This document shows, in pieces, positions 41,585-51,372 of a stretch of DNA of 64,000 nucleotides; the first letter of the stretch is position 1, and each line of letters begins with the position of its first letter. Under the pieces are notes generated by a model. The model saw only the letters and a program-made list of their open reading frames with translations, did not search any database and was not told where the DNA came from. A program made the translations under genes and the position numbers. The stretch covers positions 1 to 64,000 of the forward strand of contig CAUJHG010000035.1 of the NCBI GenBank assembly GCA_963204785.1. Reading direction: 5' to 3'. This stretch comes from Pseudomonadota bacterium. Its GTDB lineage: Bacteria; Pseudomonadota; Gammaproteobacteria; Burkholderiales; Burkholderiaceae_E.

Positions 41585-43000
41585 ATGGCAGCAAGCGCAT
41601 CAGATGTCCTGAAGATCGTCCGGGAACAGGACATACAGTTCATCGATCTTCGCTTCACCGACACGCGTGGCAAGGAGCATCACGTCACCGTGCCCGCCTC
41701 GGCCTTCGGCGAACAGCAGTTCAGCGACGGCCACCCCTTCGACGGGTCCTCGATTGCCGGCTGGAAGGGCATCGAGGCCTCGGACATGCTGCTGATGCCC
41801 GATCCGGTAACGGCGAACGTGGATCCGTTCTTCGAGGCACGCACGCTGATCCTCAGCTGTGACGTGCAGGATCCGGGCACCGGAGCGGCCTACGGGCGCG
41901 ATCCGCGCTCGCTCGCGCGGCGCGCGGAGGCCTATCTGAAGAGCAGCGGCATCGGGGATGCCGCCTACTTCGGCCCGGAGCTGGAGTTCTTCGTCTTCGA
42001 CAGCGTGCGCTGGCACTCCGGGATGTCGGGCTGCATGGTCCAGATCGACTCCGACGAGGGCGCCTGGAACAGCGGCACCGCCTACGCGCACGGCAACAGA
42101 GGGCATCGCCCGGCGGTCAAGGGCGGCTATTTCCCCGTGCCGCCGGTCGACAGCTTCCAGGACATGCGCTCGACGATGTGCCTGCACCTCGAGGCGCTGG
42201 GCGTTCCGGTCGAAGTGCATCACCACGAGGTCGGCACCGCGGGGCAGATGGAGCTGGGCACGCGCTTCTCCACCCTGGTGCAGAGAGCCGACTGGGTGCA
42301 GTTGCAGAAGTACGTGGTGCACAACGTGGCGCATGCGCACGGCAAGACCGCGACCTTCATGCCCAAGCCCATCGTCGGCGACAACGGCTCGGGCATGCAC
42401 GTGCACCAGTCGGTGTGGAAGGACGGACGCAACCTGTTCGCCGGCGACGGCTATGCGGGTCTGAGCGAGACCGCGCTGCACTACATCGGAGGCATCATCC
42501 GGCATGCGCGCGCGCTCAATGCGCTGACGAACCCGTCGACGAACAGCTATCGCCGCCTGGTGCCGCATTTCGAGGCGCCGGTCAAGCTCGCCTACTCGGG
42601 CCGCAACCGTTCGGCGTCGATCCGCATCCCCTACGTCGCCAGCCCGAAGGGCAGGCGCGTCGAGGTGCGCTTCCCCGATCCGACAGCCAACCCCTACCTG
42701 GCCTTTGCCGCGATGCTGATGGCCGGGCTCGACGGCGTGCAGAACCGCATCGATCCGGGCGCCCCCCTGGACAAGGATCTGTACCACCTGCCTCCCGAGG
42801 AGGACGCAAGCGTCCCCACCGTCTGCTCCAGCCTCGAGCAGGCGCTCGAGAACCTCGATCGCGATCGCGGCTTCCTCACGCAGGGCGGGGTGTTCAGCGA
42901 CGCGATGCTCGATGCCTTCATCGAACTGAAGATGGCGGAGGTGACACGCCTGCGCATGACCACGCATCCGGTCGAGTTCGACCTGTACTACAGCCTGTGA
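41585..43000 (+). CDS. glnA: Glutamine synthetase type I
   Basis: [38 protein letters not shown]; adenylylation-site region [11 protein letters not shown]. Confidence 0.97.
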   Translation: MAASASDVLKIVREQDIQFIDLRFTDTRGKEHHVTVPASAFGEQQFSDGHPFDGSSIAGWKGIEASDMLLMPDPVTANVDPFFEARTLILSCDVQDPGTGAAYGRDPRSLARRAEAYLKSSGIGDAAYFGPELEFFVFDSVRWHSGMSGCMVQIDSDEGAWNSGTAYAHGNRGHRPAVKGGYFPVPPVDSFQDMRSTMCLHLEALGVPVEVHHHEVGTAGQMELGTRFSTLVQRADWVQLQKYVVHNVAHAHGKTATFMPKPIVGDNGSGMHVHQSVWKDGRNLFAGDGYAGLSETALHYIGGIIRHARALNALTNPSTNSYRRLVPHFEAPVKLAYSGRNRSASIRIPYVASPKGRRVEVRFPDPTANPYLAFAAMLMAGLDGVQNRIDPGAPLDKDLYHLPPEEDASVPTVCSSLEQALENLDRDRGFLTQGGVFSDAMLDAFIELKMAEVTRLRMTTHPVEFDLYYSL

Positions 43001-43012
43001 GGTCGGGTCGCG

Positions 43013-43849
43013 ATGAAGTTCACGAAGATGCACGGGCTGGGCAATGACTACGTCTATGTCAACGCCTTCGAGGAGTCGATCCCGGATCCGCGCGCCCTCG
43101 CGATCGAGATGTCGCGCCCGCACTTCGGGGTGGGCGCCGACGGGCTCGTGCTGATCGGGCCGTCGGCCGAGGCCGACTTCGCGATGCGCATGTTCAACGC
43201 CGACGGATCGGAGGGAGAGATGTGCGGCAACGCCGCGCGATGCGTCGCCAAGTACGTGCACGACCGCGGCCTCACGGACAAGACCCGGCTGACCCTGGCC
43301 ACGCGCGGCGGTACGCGGGTGCTCGAGCTCGAGCTGCGCGACGGGCGCGTCGAGCAGGTCACCGTGGACCTCGGTGCGCCGGTGCTCGACCCGGCCGGAG
43401 TCCCGGTCGACCTCGCCGGCGAGGCGGTCGTCGACCGCCCGCTCCAGGTCGCCGGGCAGGTCCTGCGCATCACCTGTGTCGGTATGGGCAATCCGCACGC
43501 AGTGGCCTTCGTAGGCCACCCGCAGGCGGTCGACGTCGCGGGCATCGGCCGGCAGATCGAGACGCATCCGCTGTTTCCGAAGCGAACCAACGTCGAGTTC
43601 GTGCGCGTCGTGCAGCGCGACCGGCTCCAGATGCGCGTCTGGGAGCGTGGCAGCGGCGAGACCCTGGCCTGTGGCACGGGCGCCGCTGCCGCCCTCGTCG
43701 CGGGCGTCCTGAACGGTCTTTGCGAGCGCAGCGCGACCGTGGAGCTGACCGGCGGCGCGTTGCAGGTCACCTGGAATGTGCGCGACGACCACGTCTACCA
43801 GCGCGGCCCGGCGAGCTTCGTCTTCGACGGCGTGTGGCCCGGAGCCTGA
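43013..43849 (+). CDS. dapF: Diaminopimelate epimerase
   Basis: FTKMHGLGNDYVYVNAF; MFNADGSEGEMCGNAARCVAKY; ERGSGETLACGTGAAAA (both catalytic Cys). Confidence 0.96.
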   Translation: MKFTKMHGLGNDYVYVNAFEESIPDPRALAIEMSRPHFGVGADGLVLIGPSAEADFAMRMFNADGSEGEMCGNAARCVAKYVHDRGLTDKTRLTLATRGGTRVLELELRDGRVEQVTVDLGAPVLDPAGVPVDLAGEAVVDRPLQVAGQVLRITCVGMGNPHAVAFVGHPQAVDVAGIGRQIETHPLFPKRTNVEFVRVVQRDRLQMRVWERGSGETLACGTGAAAALVAGVLNGLCERSATVELTGGALQVTWNVRDDHVYQRGPASFVFDGVWPGA

Positions 43850-43851
43850 AG

Positions 43852-45072
43852 ATGCGACTGAATGCCTGCCTCGCTGCCATGCCCGGCGGCTACCTGTTCG
43901 GCGAGATCGGGCGTCGCGTGCGCGCCTACGAGCCGGGCGCACCGCGTCCGATCATCCATCTCGGCATCGGCGACGTCTCTCAGCCCCTGGCGCCCGCGAT
44001 CACCGAGGCTTTCGTGCGCGCGGCCCGCGAAATGGGCACCCCGCAGGGCTTCCATGGCTACCCGCCGGAGCAGGGCTACCCGTTCCTGCGCCAGGCGATC
44101 GTCGACGCCGACTATGCGCCGCTGGGCGTCCGGCTCGATCCGGACGAGGTGTTCGTGAGCGACGGCGCCAAGACGGACACCTCGGCCCTGCCCGAGCTGC
44201 TCGCGCCCGACGCACGGGTGGCGGTCACCGATCCCGTCTATCCGGCCTATGTCGATGCCAACGCGATGGCCGGCCGGCTCGGTCGGCACGAGAACGGCGA
44301 ATGGTCCGACCTGGTCCTGCTGCCCTGCCATCCGGGCAACGGCTTCGTGCCGGAACTGCCCGGCCGGCAAGTGGACCTGCTCTACCTGTGCTACCCGAAC
44401 AACCCCACCGGGACCGTGCTGACCCGTGCGCAACTGGCGCGCTTCGTCGAGTACGCGCTCGAGACGCGGACCCTGATCCTCTTCGATGCCGCCTACAAGG
44501 CCTACATCACCGATCCTGCCATTCCGCGCTCCATCTACGAGATCCCCGGTGCGCAGCAGGTCGCAGTCGAGTGCTGCTCGTTCTCGAAGTCGGCCGGCTT
44601 CACCGGGATGCGCTGCGCCTACACCATCGTGCCGAAGGCGCTCACCGGGGAGGTCGATGGCCGCAGCGTGTCGCTCAACGCGCTGTGGGCGCGCCGCGTG
44701 GCCTGTCGGCAGAACGGCGTGGCCTACCCGATCCAGCGCGCCGCGGCTGCCGCGCTCTCGCCCGAGGGGCGCGCGCAGGTGGACGCACAGGTGCGTGCCT
44801 ACCTGGACAACGCGCACCGCATCGTCCGGACCCTGCAGGGCGCCGGTCTGGAGGTCTTCGGCGGCATCCACGCGCCCTACGTGTGGCTGCGCACCCCGGA
44901 GGGCCACAGCTCCTGGGACTTCTTCGACCTGCTGCTGCACGAAGCGCAGGTTGTCGCCACGCCCGGATCGGGCTTCGGTCCCGCCGGCGAAGGCCATCTG
45001 CGCCTGACCGCCTTCAATTCGGCCGAGCGCACGCAGGAGGCGCTCGATCGCATCCTGGCCGTGCTCCGATGA
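43852..45072 (+). CDS. dapL: LL-diaminopimelate aminotransferase
   Basis: MPGGYLFGEIGRRV; LGIGDVSQPL; GYPPEQGYPFLRQAI; VSDGAKTDTSAL; SFSKSAGFTGMRCAYTIVPK; SLNALWARR; GGIHAPYVWLRTPEGHSSWDFFDLLL; TPGSGFGPAGEGHLRLTAF. Confidence 0.9.
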   Translation: MRLNACLAAMPGGYLFGEIGRRVRAYEPGAPRPIIHLGIGDVSQPLAPAITEAFVRAAREMGTPQGFHGYPPEQGYPFLRQAIVDADYAPLGVRLDPDEVFVSDGAKTDTSALPELLAPDARVAVTDPVYPAYVDANAMAGRLGRHENGEWSDLVLLPCHPGNGFVPELPGRQVDLLYLCYPNNPTGTVLTRAQLARFVEYALETRTLILFDAAYKAYITDPAIPRSIYEIPGAQQVAVECCSFSKSAGFTGMRCAYTIVPKALTGEVDGRSVSLNALWARRVACRQNGVAYPIQRAAAAALSPEGRAQVDAQVRAYLDNAHRIVRTLQGAGLEVFGGIHAPYVWLRTPEGHSSWDFFDLLLHEAQVVATPGSGFGPAGEGHLRLTAFNSAERTQEALDRILAVLR

Positions 45073-45198
45073 CGGCGGATGCCGTGCGCGCAGCCGGGAC
45101 GCCCGGGAGGTCGGGCCCGCCTTGCGCCGCAATGGCCTGCGCCAGCGGCTACACTCTTCTTCCGACGAGAACGCTGGAAGGACCCTTCGAGCCGTCCC

Positions 45199-46416
45199 AT
45201 GTCCGCCGCTTCGACCCGTGACCCGCCTGCCGCGCGCCGCCCGCCCCGGTCCGGTTCCGGCGCGCGGCCTGTGCCCGGGATGCCGGTCACCGGGGCGGCA
45301 GGCGTCGGGGTGCCTGGGCACGATCAGGAGGTCTTCGACCGGCTGGCGACGATGGTTGCGGTGGTGCGGGTCGATGCGCGCTGCCTGCTGGTCAACTCGG
45401 CACTGGAGAACGCGCTGCGGCAGTCACGGCGCAGGCTGGTGCGCACCAGAGCAACCGAATGGTTCGAGGACTCGCTGCCCCTGCAGGCGGCGCTGGAGAA
45501 GATGGCTGGCGATCAGATGTTGGTCAGCCGCTTCGAGGCAGTCCTGTGCTGCCCGCCACCGGACATCCGCAGCGTTCCGGTGAACGTGATCGTCAGTCCG
45601 ACCGGGCGCGACGGTTCGCATCCGGCAGTGATGATCGAGATGATCGAGATCGCGCGCCAGCGGCAGCTCGATCGCGAGGCGCGATTGCACGGCGGGGTCC
45701 AGGCGCACCGGGAACTGCTGCGCAACCTGGCGCACGAGATCAGGAACCCGCTCGGGGGCATTCGCGGCGCGGCGCAGCTGCTGGCGCTAGAGTCCGCGTC
45801 GCAGAACCTCACCGACTACACCGACGTCATCATCCGCGAGGCGGATCGTCTGCAGACCCTGGTCGATCGTCTGCTGACATCGGGCCGCAGCCCGCCGGCC
45901 TTCGCCGACCTCAATATCCACGACGTCTGCGAGCGCGTGCGGATGCTGGTGACGGCGGAGTTTCCCGCGGGCCTGCAGGTGCTGCGGGACTACGATCCCT
46001 CGCTGCCCGGGCTGCGCGGAGACCGGGAGCAGCTTATCCAGGCCCTGCTGAACATCGTGCGCAATGCGGCGACGGCGCTGGCAGCGCGCATTGCGGCGGG
46101 CGACGCGCGGATCGTCCTGCGAACCCGCGCGATCCGTCAGGCCACGGTGGGCGGCAGACACCACCGGCTGGCGATCCAGGTGCAGGTCGAGGACAACGGT
46201 CCTGGCGTTCCCGAAGCGCTGCGCGAGCAGATCTTCCAGCCCCTGGTGTCCGGCGATCCGGCCGGGCACGGGCTCGGGCTCACCCTGGCGCAGACCCTCG
46301 TGCAGCAGCACGGCGGCGCGCTCGGGTTCGACAGCCGCCCGGGGCTGACCCGCTTCACGCTGGTGCTGCCGCTGGATGCCGCGGGATCGCCAGGCGATGC
46401 GGAGCGCGTGCCATGA
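45199..46416 (+). CDS. ntrB: Nitrogen regulation sensor histidine kinase NtrB (GlnL)
   Basis: PAS-like region; H-box NLAHEIRNPLGGIRGAAQLL; N-box; VEDNGPGVPEALREQIFQPLVSGDPAGHGLGLTLAQTLVQQHGG. Confidence 0.92.
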   Translation: MSAASTRDPPAARRPPRSGSGARPVPGMPVTGAAGVGVPGHDQEVFDRLATMVAVVRVDARCLLVNSALENALRQSRRRLVRTRATEWFEDSLPLQAALEKMAGDQMLVSRFEAVLCCPPPDIRSVPVNVIVSPTGRDGSHPAVMIEMIEIARQRQLDREARLHGGVQAHRELLRNLAHEIRNPLGGIRGAAQLLALESASQNLTDYTDVIIREADRLQTLVDRLLTSGRSPPAFADLNIHDVCERVRMLVTAEFPAGLQVLRDYDPSLPGLRGDREQLIQALLNIVRNAATALAARIAAGDARIVLRTRAIRQATVGGRHHRLAIQVQVEDNGPGVPEALREQIFQPLVSGDPAGHGLGLTLAQTLVQQHGGALGFDSRPGLTRFTLVLPLDAAGSPGDAERVP

Positions 46417-47810
46417 AGCCGGTGTGGATCGTCGACGACGACCCGTCCATCCGCTTCGTGCTCGAGCGTGCGCTGATCCGCGCCGATCTCGCGGTGCGTG
46501 TCTTCGCCGACCCGCAGGCGGTCCTTGCGGCGCTCGATGCCGGCGAGGTCCCGCAGGTGCTGGTGAGCGACATCCGCATGCCGGGGCTCAGCGGCATCGA
46601 ACTGCTGGCGCAGGTCCGACGCAGCCTGCCCGGGCTGCCGGTGATCGTCACCACGGCCTATACGGATCTGGGCAGCGCGGTGGCGGCCTTCGAGGGCGGC
46701 GCCTTCGAGTATCTGCCCAAGCCCTTCGACGTCGTCAGCGCGGTCGAACTGATCCGCCGTGCAGCCATCGAGTCACCGGGGCCCGGTCCGGCCGAGGCCG
46801 GCTTGTCCGAACTGCAGCCGATGCTGGGCCAGGCGCCGGCAATGCAGGAAGTGTTCCGTGCCATCGGACGGCTCAGTCATAGCGATGCGACCGTGCTCAT
46901 CACGGGCGCCAGCGGCACCGGCAAGGAACTGGTCGCGCAGGCGCTGCATCGGCACAGCCCGCGCGCCGACGGTCCCTTCGTGGCGATCAACACGGCGGCC
47001 ATCCCGAAGGATCTGCTCGAAAGCGAGCTGTTCGGCCACGAACGTGGCGCCTTCACCGGGGCTCAGCTCGCGCGCCCAGGCCGCTTCGAGCAGGCGGCCG
47101 GGGGCACGCTCTTCCTGGACGAGATCGGCGACATGCCGCTGGAACTGCAGACGCGCCTGCTGCGCGTGCTGAGCGACCGGCAGTTCTACCGCGTCGGCGG
47201 ACAGCAAGCCCTGCGCGCCAATGTCCGCGTGATCGCCGCGACCCACCAGGACCTCGAGCAACAGGTGCGCGCCGGCAGTTTCCGCGAGGATCTCTACCAC
47301 CGCCTGAACGTGATCCGGCTGCGCCTGCCGGCGCTGCGCGAGCGTCCCGAGGACATCGCGCTGCTGGTGAGCTTCTTCCTGGCGCGAAGCGCGCGCGAAC
47401 TCGGCATCGCGGCCAAGCGCATCAGCGATGCGGCCCTGCAGCGGCTGGTGCGCTACGAGTTCCCCGGAAACGTGCGTCAGCTCGAGAACCTCTGCCACTG
47501 GCTGACGGTGATGGCGCCGGGACAGCGCATCGAGCCCGAGGACCTGCCACCGGAGATGCGCGCCGAGCCGGCGCCGGACGCGCGCCAACCCTCCGACGAC
47601 TGGCTCGCACTGCTCGCACGCGAGGCGCGCGCGCGCCTCGAGGCCGGCGATTCCCAGGTCTGGAAGACTCTCTGCGACGACTTCGAACGAACGCTGCTGC
47701 GCACCGCGCTCGCGACGACCGACGGCCAGCGCCAGCAGGCAGCGCTGCGCCTGGGGATAGGCCGTAACACGCTGACGCGCAAGGTGCAGGAACTCGGGCT
47801 CGATGACTGA
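46413..47810 (+). CDS. ntrC: Nitrogen regulation response regulator NtrC (GlnG)
   Basis: Receiver (VWIVDDDPSIRFVL, SDIRMPG), AAA+ with ESELFGHERGAFTGAQ, and Fis-type HTH (QAALRLGIGRNTLTRKVQELGL). Confidence 0.95.
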   Translation: MKPVWIVDDDPSIRFVLERALIRADLAVRVFADPQAVLAALDAGEVPQVLVSDIRMPGLSGIELLAQVRRSLPGLPVIVTTAYTDLGSAVAAFEGGAFEYLPKPFDVVSAVELIRRAAIESPGPGPAEAGLSELQPMLGQAPAMQEVFRAIGRLSHSDATVLITGASGTGKELVAQALHRHSPRADGPFVAINTAAIPKDLLESELFGHERGAFTGAQLARPGRFEQAAGGTLFLDEIGDMPLELQTRLLRVLSDRQFYRVGGQQALRANVRVIAATHQDLEQQVRAGSFREDLYHRLNVIRLRLPALRERPEDIALLVSFFLARSARELGIAAKRISDAALQRLVRYEFPGNVRQLENLCHWLTVMAPGQRIEPEDLPPEMRAEPAPDARQPSDDWLALLAREARARLEAGDSQVWKTLCDDFERTLLRTALATTDGQRQQAALRLGIGRNTLTRKVQELGLDD

Positions 47811-47963
47811 GTCCGCAGCCCCGGCAGGGTTGCGGTGTCTGCTGCCGGGGACTGCCGATCCGATCGCGGCCGCCGTGCCCGGGGCGTCCGCCGATGGCTT
47901 CGGCGATCCGATCGGCGCGGCGGCTGCCGGGCTGCCCACCCTGGGCGGACGTATCATCGCGTG

Positions 47964-48791
47964 ATGCCCGATTCGATGCTGTTCCTCGTGCTGTTCGCCC
48001 TTGCAGGTGCGCTCACCGGCCTGCTGATGGCGCTGTTCGGCATCGGCGGCGGCGCCTTCGTCGTGCCGGTGATCGACACCCTGTTCCATCACGTGCCGGG
48101 TCTCTCGCCGGTGCCCATGCGCATCGCGGTGATCTGCAGCCTGGTGGCGATCGGGATGGGATCGACCTGGCGGGCGATCGAACTGCTGCGCTTCGGCGCG
48201 GTGCGCCTGCGCGCGATCGGGCTGCTTGCCGCAGGCTCGGTGCTTCCTGGGCTGCTCGGCGTGACCCTGCTCACCCGGCTGTCGGGCGATGTGCTGCGCC
48301 AGCTCTTCGCGCTGCTGCTGTGCGTGATCGGCCTGTGGACCGCCCTGGGCCGGCCGGCGCCGGTGATCGAGCCTGCCGCCGGCGCCAGGTCGACGATGCG
48401 TGTCGGCGCCGCGGCGGTGATGGCGATGGGGGGGGCAGCCGGACTGGCCTCGGCGATGTTCGGGCTGGGCGGGGCCACGCTGCTGATGCCGCTGCTGACG
48501 ATGCGTGCCGGAATGACGGTGTTCGATGCCGCGAACCTGTCCACCGTGTTCGTCGCGTTCGCGACCTGGCAGTCGCTGCTCATGCTCGGACTGAGCGGGG
48601 CGCTCGCGCCGTCGGCGCTGGCCGCGGCGGGCGTCGGCAGCGTCCACGCGGGGCTGCTTGCCGCGCTCACGGTCGCGCTGGTGGGCTCGCAATGGTTCTT
48701 CTCGCGGCGCCTGCGCCGGATGGACGATCGCCTGCGCCGGCGCCTGCTTGCGGCATACCTGCTCGCGGCTGCCGCCTGGATGTTCCGCTGA
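47964..48791 (+). CDS. TauE/SafE family membrane transporter
   Basis: Glycine-rich TauE motif GALTGLLMALFGIGGGAFVVPV repeated as AGLASAMFGLGGATLLMPLL; 7-8 TMs. Confidence 0.88.
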   Translation: MPDSMLFLVLFALAGALTGLLMALFGIGGGAFVVPVIDTLFHHVPGLSPVPMRIAVICSLVAIGMGSTWRAIELLRFGAVRLRAIGLLAAGSVLPGLLGVTLLTRLSGDVLRQLFALLLCVIGLWTALGRPAPVIEPAAGARSTMRVGAAAVMAMGGAAGLASAMFGLGGATLLMPLLTMRAGMTVFDAANLSTVFVAFATWQSLLMLGLSGALAPSALAAAGVGSVHAGLLAALTVALVGSQWFFSRRLRRMDDRLRRRLLAAYLLAAAAWMFR

Positions 48792-48833
48792 AGCCCGCGT
48801 GCGCTGCGTGGCGTCCAGGCTGCCCGCAGACCA

Positions 48834-48849
48834 CTGTGTAGAATCACAG
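48834..48849. promoter_or_regulatory. LexA/SOS-type box upstream of uvrD
   Basis: CTGTGTAGAATCACAG = CTGT-N8-ACAG, overlapping a TAGAAT -10-like hexamer 17 bp before uvrD. Confidence 0.65.
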
Positions 48850-48866
48850 CCCATCCAGGGGCCACG

Positions 48867-51296
48867 ATGTCCAGTCTCCTTGCTCACCTGAACGAAGCGC
48901 AGCTCGCCGCAGTCACCCTGCCGGCGGAGCACGCGCTGATCCTCGCCGGCGCCGGCAGCGGCAAGACCCGCGTCCTCACCACGCGCCTGGCCTGGCTGAT
49001 CTCCACCGGGCAGGTCAGTCCCCAGGGCGTCCTCGCGGTCACCTTCACCAACAAGGCCGCCCGCGAGATGAATGCCCGCCTGTCGGCGATGCTGCCGATC
49101 AGCACCCGCGGGATGTGGATCGGCACCTTCCACGGCCTGTGCAACCGGATGCTGCGGGCCCACCATCGCGACGCGGGCCTGCCCCAGGCCTTCCAGATCC
49201 TCGATGCGCAGGATCAGCTCGCCGCGATCAAGCGGCTGCTGAAGACGCTGAACGTCGACGACGAGCGCTTCCCGCCGCGCAACCTCCAGCACTTCGTCAA
49301 TGGCGCGAAGGAGGAGGGGCTGCGCCCCGGAGAGGTCGACGCGCACGACGAATACAGCCGGCGCTGCGTCGAGCTCTACCGGGCCTACGAGGAACAGTGC
49401 CAGCGCGAGGGCGTGGTCGACTTCGCCGAGCTGCTGCTGCGCTGCCACGAGCTGCTCGAGCGCAACCAGCTGATCCGCGAGCACTACCAGCGGCGCTTTC
49501 GCCACATCCTGGTCGACGAGTTCCAGGACACCAACCGGCTGCAGTACCGCTGGCTGGGACTGCTCGCCGGCGGTGGCGCTGCGGTGTTCGCCGTCGGGGA
49601 CGACGACCAGAGCATCTACGCGTTCCGCGGCGCCAACGTCGGGAACATGGCGGCGTTCGAGCGCGAATACCGGGTGCGCAGCCTGATCAGGCTCGAGCAG
49701 AACTATCGCTCGCACGGCAACATCCTGAACTGCGCGAACACGCTGATCCTGAACAACCGCAGCCGGCTGGGCAAGCAGCTGTGGACCGACGCCGGCGACG
49801 GCGAACCGGTGCGGGTGTACGAGGCGCTGGACGACCGCCAGGAGGCGCAGTGGCTGGTCGAGGAGGTGCGCGGGCTGGTGCGCGAAGGCTGGGCGCGCTC
49901 GGACCTCGCCGTGCTCTACCGCTCCAACGCACAGTCGCGCGTGATCGAGCACGCGCTGTTCTCGGCAGGGCTTCCCTATCGCGTCTACGGCGGGCTGCGC
50001 TTCTTCGAGCGCGCCGAGGTCAAGCATGCGCTCGCCTACCTGCGCCTGCTCGAGAACCCTGCCGACGACGGCGCCTTCCTGCGGGTGGTCAACTTTCCTG
50101 CGCGCGGCATCGGCGCGCGCTCGCTCGAGGCGCTGCAGGATGCCGCGCGTGCAGCCGGCACGAGCCTGTTCGAGGCCACTGCGGCGGTGCCGGGCGCGGC
50201 TGCGACGCGCCTGGCGGCCTTCGCGCGGCTGATCCAGGACCTTCGCGCGCAGACCGCCCGCCTGCCGCTGCCGGAACTGGTCGAGCAGGTGGTCGAGCGC
50301 AGCGGCCTTGCGGCGCACTACCAGGCCGAGAAGGAGGGGCAGGAGCGCCTCGAGAACCTGCGCGAACTGGTCAATGCGGCAGCGGTCTTCCTGACCGAGG
50401 AAGGCATCGGGCTGGATCTTCCCGCTGCGCTCGGGGTGAGCGCGGCCACGGAGCCGGCGCAGGTCTTTGCGCTGACCGACGGATCCGGGAACGAGCCGCT
50501 GCCTGCCGACGTTCTGGCGGCGCCGGCGCTGACGCCACTGGCGGCCTTCCTCTCGCACGCCTCGCTCGAGGCCGGCGACAACCAGGCAGGCGAGGGCGTG
50601 GATGCGGTGCAGCTGATGACCATCCACGCGGCCAAGGGCCTCGAGTTCGACGCGGTCTTCGTCACCGGGCTCGAGGAGGGGCTGTTCCCGCATGAGAACG
50701 CGGTGGCCGGCACGCCCCGCGGTCCCGGTCGGGTGACGGACCCCGGCGAGGCCGGCCTCGAGGAGGAGCGCCGGCTGATGTACGTGGCGATCACCCGCGC
50801 ACGCCAGCGCCTGTACCTGTCCTTCGCCCAGGCCCGCATGCTGCACGGGCAGACGCGCTACAGCATGCGCTCGCGCTTCCTCGACGAACTCCCCGAGGCC
50901 GCGCTGAAGTGGCTGACGCCGCGCATGCAGCACCGCGCGCAGCCTGCATGGAGCGAGGGGTATCGCGGCGCCTGGGAGGGCATCGATCCACGGTCGCGCG
51001 GGCGCGCCGGCGGTGCGCACGCCGGGGCCCGCCAGACGAGCGGCAGTGCGGTGCGGTCGCGCGGGGTCGGCGCGGACACCGGGCGCCTGGACGAGCACGA
51101 GCGGCGCGCGTCCCAGCGCTTCGACCGGGGGATCCCCTGGCGCGTCGGCCAGGGGGTCGCACATGCGCGCTTCGGCGAGGGCGTGATCGTCGCGATCGAG
51201 GGCGACGGCGAGGACGCACGCGTGCAGGTCGACTTCGGCCGCTCCGGAACCAAGTGGCTCGCGCTCTCGGTGGCCAGACTGGAGCCCGTCGGCTGA
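48867..51296 (+). CDS. uvrD: DNA helicase II (UvrD/PcrA)
   Basis: LNEAQLAAVTLPAEHALILAGAGSGKTRVLTTRLAWLI; TFTNKAAREMNARL; DEFQDTNRLQYRWL; VGDDDQSIYAFRGA. Confidence 0.96.
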   Translation: MSSLLAHLNEAQLAAVTLPAEHALILAGAGSGKTRVLTTRLAWLISTGQVSPQGVLAVTFTNKAAREMNARLSAMLPISTRGMWIGTFHGLCNRMLRAHHRDAGLPQAFQILDAQDQLAAIKRLLKTLNVDDERFPPRNLQHFVNGAKEEGLRPGEVDAHDEYSRRCVELYRAYEEQCQREGVVDFAELLLRCHELLERNQLIREHYQRRFRHILVDEFQDTNRLQYRWLGLLAGGGAAVFAVGDDDQSIYAFRGANVGNMAAFEREYRVRSLIRLEQNYRSHGNILNCANTLILNNRSRLGKQLWTDAGDGEPVRVYEALDDRQEAQWLVEEVRGLVREGWARSDLAVLYRSNAQSRVIEHALFSAGLPYRVYGGLRFFERAEVKHALAYLRLLENPADDGAFLRVVNFPARGIGARSLEALQDAARAAGTSLFEATAAVPGAAATRLAAFARLIQDLRAQTARLPLPELVEQVVERSGLAAHYQAEKEGQERLENLRELVNAAAVFLTEEGIGLDLPAALGVSAATEPAQVFALTDGSGNEPLPADVLAAPALTPLAAFLSHASLEAGDNQAGEGVDAVQLMTIHAAKGLEFDAVFVTGLEEGLFPHENAVAGTPRGPGRVTDPGEAGLEEERRLMYVAITRARQRLYLSFAQARMLHGQTRYSMRSRFLDELPEAALKWLTPRMQHRAQPAWSEGYRGAWEGIDPRSRGRAGGAHAGARQTSGSAVRSRGVGADTGRLDEHERRASQRFDRGIPWRVGQGVAHARFGEGVIVAIEGDGEDARVQVDFGRSGTKWLALSVARLEPVG

Positions 51297-51372
51297 GCGC
51301 CTCCGGCGCGGTGCGCGAGGCCGATGATCATCGCGGCGCCCGGCCGCCCGATCGGACCGTCGCCGCAGCGCC

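Noticed and set aside
46773-51164. 1463-aa minus ORF across ntrC, TauE and uvrD
   Set aside because: Antisense shadow over three confidently called genes.
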